64,000 nt of DNA from Magnetaquicoccus sp039908525 (lineage in GTDB: Bacteria > Pseudomonadota > Magnetococcia > Magnetococcales > Magnetaquicoccaceae). Below the pieces are notes generated by a model that searched no databases, had not been told where the DNA came from, and saw only the letters and a list, made by a program, of their open reading frames with translations. The position numbers and the translations under genes are program-made. The stretch lies in the NCBI GenBank assembly GCA_039908525.1, contig JAMOAY010000002.1:254642-318641 (forward strand), in the 5' to 3' direction. Every line of letters starts with the position of its first letter. The stretch's first letter is position 1. Positions 58,527-64,000 of the stretch are shown in pieces.

Positions 58527-60698
58527 GTGTGTGCCTTGACCGACCAACTGAGTGCTGAACAACCCGGCATGACCCCGTTTCTTTCGTCGTTGCGCTGTTT
58601 TTTTCTGGTGTGCCAGCACCACGGAATTGAGGTGACACCGGAACGGTTCCTGGCTGCCAAAGAGGATGATATCGTCGGTTCCGTGCTGCGTCTGATGCAC
58701 GATGTAAGCCTGAAAGGCAAATTGCTCAGACACCGCAAATGGCAGGATCTGGCCAGCCTGGGCACCGCCTACCCGGTCATGGTGGAGAAAAAATCGGGGC
58801 ACTGGGTCATTGTCGCCAGCGTGGTGACCGCCGCCGATGGTTCGAGCAACGTCGCGGTCATGGACCCCTGCGCCGAACCCGCCGGTCTGGCCCTGATACC
58901 CCAGCAGCAGTTCGAGGAGCAGTGGAATGGCACCATTCTGCTCATCAAGCGCGAATACAATCTGGACGACGGGCCACGCACCTTCGATCTGCGCTGGTTC
59001 CTGCCGGAGATCATGAAAAATGCCAAATATTTTCGTGATATCATCGTTGCCGCCACCATGGTCAACCTGCTCAGTTTTGTCATGCCTCTGGCCTTCCAGA
59101 TCATGCTGGACAAGGTTGTACCGCACCAAAGCTACCAGACCCTGTTCACCCTGACCACCATCCTGGTGGTGGCGACGGTGTTTGACGCCCTGTTCACCTA
59201 TGTGCGGCAAATGCTGATGATCTATGCCACCAACAAGATTGACGCACAGTTGATTGTACGCACCTTCGAGCATCTGTTGCGTCTGCCCATGCCTTTTTTC
59301 GAGAGCATGCCAACCGGTGTGTTGATACGCCACATGCAGCAGACGGAGTCGATCCGGGGATTTTTGACGGGAGGGCTGTTCCACACCCTGTTGGATGCCT
59401 CTGCCCTGCCCCTTTTGTTGGTGGGGCTGACGCTGTACAGCGGTCAACTGACTGCGGTGGTGTTGTTGTTTACCCTGGGTATCGCCGCCATCATCGGGTT
59501 CATGATACCCGCCTTCAAAAAACGTCTGGAGCTGCTGTACATGGCCGAAGGTTCCCGCAATGCGGACCTGGTGGAGACGGTGCACGGCATGCGGGCGGTC
59601 AAATCCCTGGCCCTGGAGCCGTTGCGCAAGGCTTCCTGGGACAGGAAGGTGGCCAACTGTATCGCCCAGAGAACCTCTGTGGGGCAGTTCGGCGCGATCG
59701 CCGCAACCCTGACCCATCTGTTGCAGGGGGGCATGGGGTTGACTGTGCTCAGTCTGGGCATCCTGTTGGTGTTTGATGGGGATATCAGCATCGGTGCTCT
59801 GGTGGCCTTCAACATGCTTTCCGGGCGGGTGGTCGGCCCACTGGTACAGATCGTCAGCCTGATCAATGCCTATCAGCAGACCGCCTTGTCCGTGCATATG
59901 CTGGGACATGTCATGAACTACCCGCCGGAGCGGGATCCCAACCAGCGAGGCATCCGTCCGGTCATCACGGGACAGATCGAGTTCCAGGATGTCACCTTCC
60001 GCTATGACAAGACCTCCACCCCTGCCCTGCGTGGGGTCTCCTTCCGGGTGGAAGAGGGGCAGATGATCGGGGTGGTGGGTCGTTCCGGTTCGGGAAAGAC
60101 CACCATCACCCGTATGATTCAAAGCATCCATACCGCGCAGGAGGGGATGATTCTCCTGGATGGCAACGACATCCGCCATTTTGAGTTGCCCCATCTGCGG
60201 CGCAGTATCGGCGTGGTGTTGCAGGACAACATTCTGTTTCGTGGCACGGTGCGGGAGAATATCGCCGCCGCCAAGCCCGATGCCTCTCTGCTGGAGGTGA
60301 TCGAGGCGGCCAAGCTGGCGGGTGCGGATGAGTTTATCGACCGGCTCTCCCACTCCTACGAGACGATGGTGGAAGAGGGCGCCTCGAACTTTTCGGGCGG
60401 GCAGCGCCAGCGAATCGCCATTGCCCGGGCTCTGTTGTTGAGTCCGCGCCTGTTGATTTTTGACGAGGCGACCAGCGCGTTGGATCCGGAAAGCGAGGCG
60501 ATCATTCGCCACAGCCTGAGCAAGATATCCACGGGACGCACCATGATCATTGTCTCGCACCGGCTCTCCTCTCTGACCAGCACCGATGCCATTCTGGTGC
60601 TTGACAGGGGGGAGGTGGTGGATCTTGCACCCCACTCGGTGCTGCTGGAGCGGTGTGAGATTTACCGGCATCTCTGGGATCAACAGAACAGTTTCTGA
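58527..60698 (+). CDS. Type I secretion ABC transporter (HlyB/RtxB-like, peptidase-like N-terminus)
   Basis: The 723-residue protein has an N-terminal C39-peptidase-like domain (about 10-140) without the catalytic cysteine motif, so it is the non-cleaving CLD type that binds RTX-type substrates. A six-helix ABC membrane domain (about 165-450) and an ATPase follow: Walker A VVGRSGSGKTTI, FSGGQRQRIAIARALL, Walker B LLIFDEATSALDPES, and the IVSHRLSSL switch histidine. No HlyD-type adaptor, TolC or RTX substrate gene is nearby, so the system is split. The start is probably GTG at 58527. Confidence 0.92.
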   Translation: MCALTDQLSAEQPGMTPFLSSLRCFFLVCQHHGIEVTPERFLAAKEDDIVGSVLRLMHDVSLKGKLLRHRKWQDLASLGTAYPVMVEKKSGHWVIVASVVTAADGSSNVAVMDPCAEPAGLALIPQQQFEEQWNGTILLIKREYNLDDGPRTFDLRWFLPEIMKNAKYFRDIIVAATMVNLLSFVMPLAFQIMLDKVVPHQSYQTLFTLTTILVVATVFDALFTYVRQMLMIYATNKIDAQLIVRTFEHLLRLPMPFFESMPTGVLIRHMQQTESIRGFLTGGLFHTLLDASALPLLLVGLTLYSGQLTAVVLLFTLGIAAIIGFMIPAFKKRLELLYMAEGSRNADLVETVHGMRAVKSLALEPLRKASWDRKVANCIAQRTSVGQFGAIAATLTHLLQGGMGLTVLSLGILLVFDGDISIGALVAFNMLSGRVVGPLVQIVSLINAYQQTALSVHMLGHVMNYPPERDPNQRGIRPVITGQIEFQDVTFRYDKTSTPALRGVSFRVEEGQMIGVVGRSGSGKTTITRMIQSIHTAQEGMILLDGNDIRHFELPHLRRSIGVVLQDNILFRGTVRENIAAAKPDASLLEVIEAAKLAGADEFIDRLSHSYETMVEEGASNFSGGQRQRIAIARALLLSPRLLIFDEATSALDPESEAIIRHSLSKISTGRTMIIVSHRLSSLTSTDAILVLDRGEVVDLAPHSVLLERCEIYRHLWDQQNSF

Positions 60699-60721
60699 TA
60701 CACCGTATCAGGGGGTGACAG

Positions 60722-61594
60722 GTGAAACCATCCGAGAAAGAGAGGGAGTTGCAGGAGCGGGTCCACAAGGCGGCGTCGGCCATCGCGGGGGCGGACGCTC
60801 TGTTGGTCACGGCGGGGGCGGGGATGGGGGTTGACTCCGGTCTGCCGGATTTTCGGGGCAATCAGGGTTTCTGGCAGGCCTATCCGGCGATCAAGAAGAT
60901 GCACCTGGCCTTCGAGGAGATGGCCAATCCGAAATGGTTCAAGCAGCATCCGCGGCTGGCCTGGGGTTTTTACGGGCACCGGCTCAACCTGTACCGGCGC
61001 ACCACACCGCATGCCGGTTTTGCGCAGTTGTTGGAGATGGGGCGTGGCAAGGCCCAGGGTGCCTTTGTGTTGACCTCCAACGTGGACGGGCAGTTTCAAA
61101 CCGCCGGCTTTGACGAATCACGCATGGAGGAGTGTCACGGTTCCATCCACCATCTGCAATGCACGCAGCCGTGCGGGGAGACCATCTGGCGTGCGGAGCA
61201 GGTCAATCTGGCGATCGATTCGGAGTCGTTGCAGGCCATCGGTCCATTGCCCTCCTGCCCGCGCTGCGGGGCGTTGGCACGACCCAACATCCTGATGTTT
61301 CGCGACAGTTCCTGGGTGGAGGGGCGGACCAAATGGCAGGGCGAACAGCTCTGGCAGTGGCTGGAGGAGTTGCTGGTTCTGGAGCGCCGTCTGGTGATCG
61401 TTGAGGTTGGCGCCGGCACGGCGTTGCCCGCCATTCGTCAGCGGTCCGAGTTTTATGCCAAGCTGCACCATGCGGTCCTGATCCGCATCAATCCCCGCGA
61501 TCACCATGTCAGCAAGGCACGCCACATCTCCCTGCCCCTGCCAGCCCAGGCCGCTTTGGAGGCGATTGGGGTGGCGTGGGGGGAAAAAGATTAG
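60722..61594 (+). CDS. Sir2-family NAD-dependent protein deacylase
   Basis: The 290-residue sirtuin shows VTAGAGMGVDSGLPDFRG for NAD binding, LTSNVDGQFQTAGF, catalytic histidine in ECHGSIHHLQC (His139) and a four-cysteine zinc site (Cys147, Cys151, Cys179, Cys182), then RPNILMFRD. The motif GMGVDSG differs from the common GxSxxSG, as in some bacterial subfamilies. It begins with GTG 23 bases after the transporter stop, so both may be co-transcribed. Its end overlaps the convergent AT-rich gene by 4 bases. Confidence 0.92.
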   Translation: MKPSEKERELQERVHKAASAIAGADALLVTAGAGMGVDSGLPDFRGNQGFWQAYPAIKKMHLAFEEMANPKWFKQHPRLAWGFYGHRLNLYRRTTPHAGFAQLLEMGRGKAQGAFVLTSNVDGQFQTAGFDESRMEECHGSIHHLQCTQPCGETIWRAEQVNLAIDSESLQAIGPLPSCPRCGALARPNILMFRDSSWVEGRTKWQGEQLWQWLEELLVLERRLVIVEVGAGTALPAIRQRSEFYAKLHHAVLIRINPRDHHVSKARHISLPLPAQAALEAIGVAWGEKD

Positions 61595-62709
61595 CCAGGC
61601 TCCGTATTGTCCCTCACTGTTTCGTTGGCAGCACATGGCGGACAGGAGGGACAAGATGGAACTGCCGTACAATCAGTTTCTCTTGCTGTTGGAGGTCTGT
61701 TCTTGCCAGTTTTTTTCACATCTTGCCTTACTGGTTTTTTTTGCAGTTTTTCGGGTGCACACACACTATCCGGAGGAGCATCGTCGCGGGGGAAATGTCG
61801 AATCAATTGCAAATCTTCCGTGCTGACTTGAATTGTTTCTATCTCTCTCACAATTTTCTGTAAAACCACATCAAAGTCTTTACTATCTTTAAGTCTCTTA
61901 AGTGCCTCTCTTTGTCTATCTTGCTCTTCCCTTATACATGCATCAAATTCTTCCTTTTTGTCATTGCCCACACATGCCACAAGAAACTTTCCCATACTGT
62001 AAAACCATTTATTCTTTTTAATCCTGTCAGACGGATTACTTACCAAGAACAAAACACCATTATTCTGTAACATGAAATAGTAACAGCCGTTTTCGAGTCT
62101 CGCAACAACATCCTGTGGTTTCACAGAATGATTACTATTTCCAGATTCATTCTTGAAAGTGGCTTGAACCCTGAATCGTTCGTCCTCAATCGTAGAAATG
62201 GTTATAAGATAATTCACTTTCGCGTGATCACGCGACACTTCCATCACATTATAATACAACAAAAACCAGATCGGAATCGGCACAGCAATTAACAATGTGT
62301 TAATGTTTAAATTACCCCAGAACGGTCGGCATACAAAGTACGTAGACAATACAGCTGAGCCAAACAAACCCCACAAGAACCACTCATGGCTAATAGAAGC
62401 AAGTACAGCGCCACCATCATACAAAATTTTATCAAAAGGGAAGCTTAGCGCCATATAAGGGATATTCATTAGCCTATAATAATAATTATTATAATTCGCT
62501 CCAGCAGTATACACTATTACACTAGACAAGATCAATACAGCATAACTTGAATAGAGAAGAGGGGAAAACGATTCGTTGGTAATAGGGTTTTGAGCAAGAA
62601 TCACACAATTGGTTGAGGCACAAACCCTGAAACCAAAAAACAATATATAACAAGCAGCACCAACCAAAAAAAACACACATAGCAGGTTTGATAAAGTCGA
62701 TAAAGTCAT
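61591..62709 (-). CDS. Unknown four-helix membrane protein of the caspase cassette
   Basis: I do not recognise this 372-residue protein. Four hydrophobic helices are visible (about 6-27, 51-70, 109-127 and 134-153), followed by a soluble part with a beta-rich segment (165-250), a charged helical stretch (253-300) and a Lys/Pro-rich tail ending in a cysteine cluster (CTAVPSCPSCPPCAANE, 347-363). Base composition is far more AT-rich than the genes to the left. It is the last gene of a leftward set with a secreted protein and a caspase-like protease. The exposed soluble part could be a substrate of that protease; this is a guess. Confidence 0.7.
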   Translation of the reverse strand: MTLSTLSNLLCVFFLVGAACYILFFGFRVCASTNCVILAQNPITNESFSPLLYSSYAVLILSSVIVYTAGANYNNYYYRLMNIPYMALSFPFDKILYDGGAVLASISHEWFLWGLFGSAVLSTYFVCRPFWGNLNINTLLIAVPIPIWFLLYYNVMEVSRDHAKVNYLITISTIEDERFRVQATFKNESGNSNHSVKPQDVVARLENGCYYFMLQNNGVLFLVSNPSDRIKKNKWFYSMGKFLVACVGNDKKEEFDACIREEQDRQREALKRLKDSKDFDVVLQKIVREIETIQVSTEDLQLIRHFPRDDAPPDSVCAPEKLQKKPVRQDVKKTGKNRPPTARETDCTAVPSCPSCPPCAANETVRDNTEPG

Positions 62710-62746
62710 AACAAACCACTCACGCTTGGGAATCTAAACATGATTA

Positions 62747-63073
62747 TTACCATTGTCTATCTTGCTGCTGCCCGAAACTTTCTCCGCTAAAACTACTCCT
62801 ACCCACCCGAGAGCCAGGATAGTTACCCTGACATTCTGCCAGCCACGACCTGACCAGTTTGAGTTTTTGATCAGATTTATATTGTAAATCAAATTCCTTC
62901 TTCGGTTTCAGGCATTTTATATTGCCGTTTCTATCTTCTGTGCAATCATGTGCTATGGGGATGCAGCTGCCAGCATCGCCTTTAACCAAATCTTCTGCAA
63001 CAGCAGATTCAGGCATCACAAGATTAAGAATTATCTCGATCGCAAACATTAATACAATGATCTGTTTCACCAT
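62747..63073 (-). CDS. Unknown small secreted protein of the caspase cassette
   Basis: The 108-residue protein has a signal peptide (IIVLMFAIEIILNLVMPESA, cut near AVA-ED) and a mature part of about 80 residues with four cysteines (GSCIPIAHDC, IKCLKPKKEFDLQY, WLAECQGNYPG), probably two disulfides. A GGAG site lies 6 bases before the ATG. A possible weak resemblance to lysozyme-inhibitor-like small proteins is not enough for a call. It sits 38 bases from each neighbour on the same strand. Confidence 0.65.
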   Translation of the reverse strand: MVKQIIVLMFAIEIILNLVMPESAVAEDLVKGDAGSCIPIAHDCTEDRNGNIKCLKPKKEFDLQYKSDQKLKLVRSWLAECQGNYPGSRVGRSSFSGESFGQQQDRQW

Positions 63074-63110
63074 ACAATCTCCATTCTATTAACACACCAC
63101 AAAGCACTAC

Positions 63111-63863
63111 CTAACGTTGCCAAGGATCTTCTTTATCTTTAAACTTCCAGAAAAACGCAGACTGAGTAGCTTGTTGACCAGATTTGTCTTCAGTGGCTGC
63201 AAACTTCCCAAATTGAGGTTGCAAAACGTCAAATTCAAGCCGTTTTAGTTGTACCACGCCACGTAACCGTTCGCGAACCAGTTGATGAACTCTGGAGGCA
63301 CTCACATTGCGCATTTTATTTTCTTTTTTCAACTCTCCATACTGTTCTCCGATGACCAATTCAAGGAACTGAGCAAAAGGAGTACCAGCTTGCACTCCAC
63401 TTTGCATCCAAGTTCCGAAAAAACTGCCGAAGGGCGATGTAGCTGACAGGTAGACAGTAACAGGAGCAGCATCCCTCCCTGACAAGGGAAATTCGTCATC
63501 CACAATGGGTGGAGATGCCCAACCAGGACTGCATGAATCGGACACGATCATCACATTGTTCTTAATTTTATTTTCTTCCATGTCACCGCTCAGTGCCCGA
63601 ACGAGATCATCACGAGACACCAGGTTATTCATCTTGTCATCCAAATCCCCAGGAACCCAATAATTCTCTCCCTTATGAGAAACACCATGCCCAGAAAAAT
63701 AAATTATCAGACTCTGGCCTGGGAAAAGTTTGGCAGCCCTGGTGAATTGCACCAAAACATTTATGATTTTTTTCCATTCAGGCAAGAATTCATCACCCAT
63801 ATCCGATTCCAACTGAATAACATTATACCCTCTTTCGTTCAATAAGCCATTCAACAAACCCAC
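63111..63863 (-). CDS. Caspase-like (peptidase C14) protein, N-terminus missing or truncated
   Basis: The 250-residue reading has the caspase dyad: SLIIYFSGHGVSHKGENYWV (His59) and NNVMIVSDSCSPGW (Cys111), preceded by a helix-strand unit (LLNERGYNVIQLESDM). The usual first strand (of the kind ALLIGINxY) should lie about 30 residues earlier, but two in-frame stops (near 63890-63920) block it, and I found no matching frame in the remaining 137 bases. The start given is a GTG at 63863. So the gene is either N-terminally truncated, frameshifted, or a shortened variant. It heads the AT-rich leftward cassette. Confidence 0.75.
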   Translation of the reverse strand: MGLLNGLLNERGYNVIQLESDMGDEFLPEWKKIINVLVQFTRAAKLFPGQSLIIYFSGHGVSHKGENYWVPGDLDDKMNNLVSRDDLVRALSGDMEENKIKNNVMIVSDSCSPGWASPPIVDDEFPLSGRDAAPVTVYLSATSPFGSFFGTWMQSGVQAGTPFAQFLELVIGEQYGELKKENKMRNVSASRVHQLVRERLRGVVQLKRLEFDVLQPQFGKFAATEDKSGQQATQSAFFWKFKDKEDPWQR

Positions 63864-63989
63864 ACTTTTCTTTGGCTCATCCTTAATTCTACTTTGTCAC
63901 ATTAATTTCCTGTGCAATCAGTTGGAATATATGGTAAAAGCCCAAAACTGGAGGGTGTCAAAATCAACGCTAGTCAGGAGGGTTTGGAA

Positions 63990-64000
63990 ATGACCGGAAA
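63990..64000 (+). CDS. Possible start of a rightward gene cut by the window edge
   Basis: CAGGAGGG at 63975-63982 lies 7-8 bases before an ATG at 63990, a strong ribosome site. Only M-T-G and part of a codon are inside the window, so no function can be given. Confidence 0.35.

Overview
The window reads as a stretch of chromosome from a GC-rich, Gram-negative, motile member of the Pseudomonadota. The evidence is an LpxD acyltransferase, a type IV pilin, a polar-type flagellar block (FlhA, FlhF, FlhG, FliA), GlnD, and a complete elongasome operon. The dispersed GC-rich hairpin repeats (arms such as GGGGC-TTC-GCCCC followed by ACCCCACC and a second hairpin), together with the gene content, remind me of Magnetococcales-type genomes. 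That assignment is inference from memory. No magnetosome genes, insertion sequences, CRISPR arrays or rRNA genes were seen. One tRNA gene, Ser(CGA), is present.

Left part (1-6200): a leftward surface-glycan operon with a GDP-fucose/colitose synthase relative, a ColD-type sugar 3-dehydratase, a glycosyltransferase with an unknown N-terminal domain, a methyltransferase and a MaoC-SDR fusion cut by the window edge. From 6600 to 11830 is a rightward envelope operon: gpmI, an EnvC-like amidase activator, a CtpA protease and a YibQ-type deacetylase. Then follow two tandem proteins with degenerate GGDEF domains, coaBC overlapping a pair of E1-like (ThiF/MoeB) proteins and a TusA protein, a pilin with a sigma-54-type promoter, and a heme-binding chemoreceptor. 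At 20247-24244 lie a second protein with the unknown N-terminal domain (fused to a methyltransferase), hemD, and an FHA-cyclase/PP2C pair.

Middle part (24480-45670): hemB, a PP-loop ATPase, tusA, a glycosyltransferase-like gene and carB form one tightly overlapping rightward run. A GT61 glycosyltransferase and glnD follow. Then come mreB-mreC-mreD-mrdA-rodA, which control rod shape, followed by lpxD, a small Lys/Ala-rich exported protein, dapE and a Nif3-like gene.

Right part (45845-64000): a heme-containing diguanylate cyclase; a leftward flagellar run flhA-flhF-flhG-fliA-DUF2802-fliK-like-fhlB; map, a double-PDZ protein and aroE; a 0.7 kb repeat-rich gap; an orphan type I secretion ABC transporter and a sirtuin. 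The last 2.4 kb is strikingly AT-rich by eye. It holds a leftward three-gene cassette: a caspase-like protease lacking its N-terminal strand, a small secreted protein and a four-helix membrane protein. None of the last two could be assigned to a family. This cassette is the best candidate for an undescribed system. The split E1-like pair (one subunit keeps the ATP site, the other keeps the arginine-finger motif) and the shared N-terminal domain on two sugar-processing enzymes are the next best.
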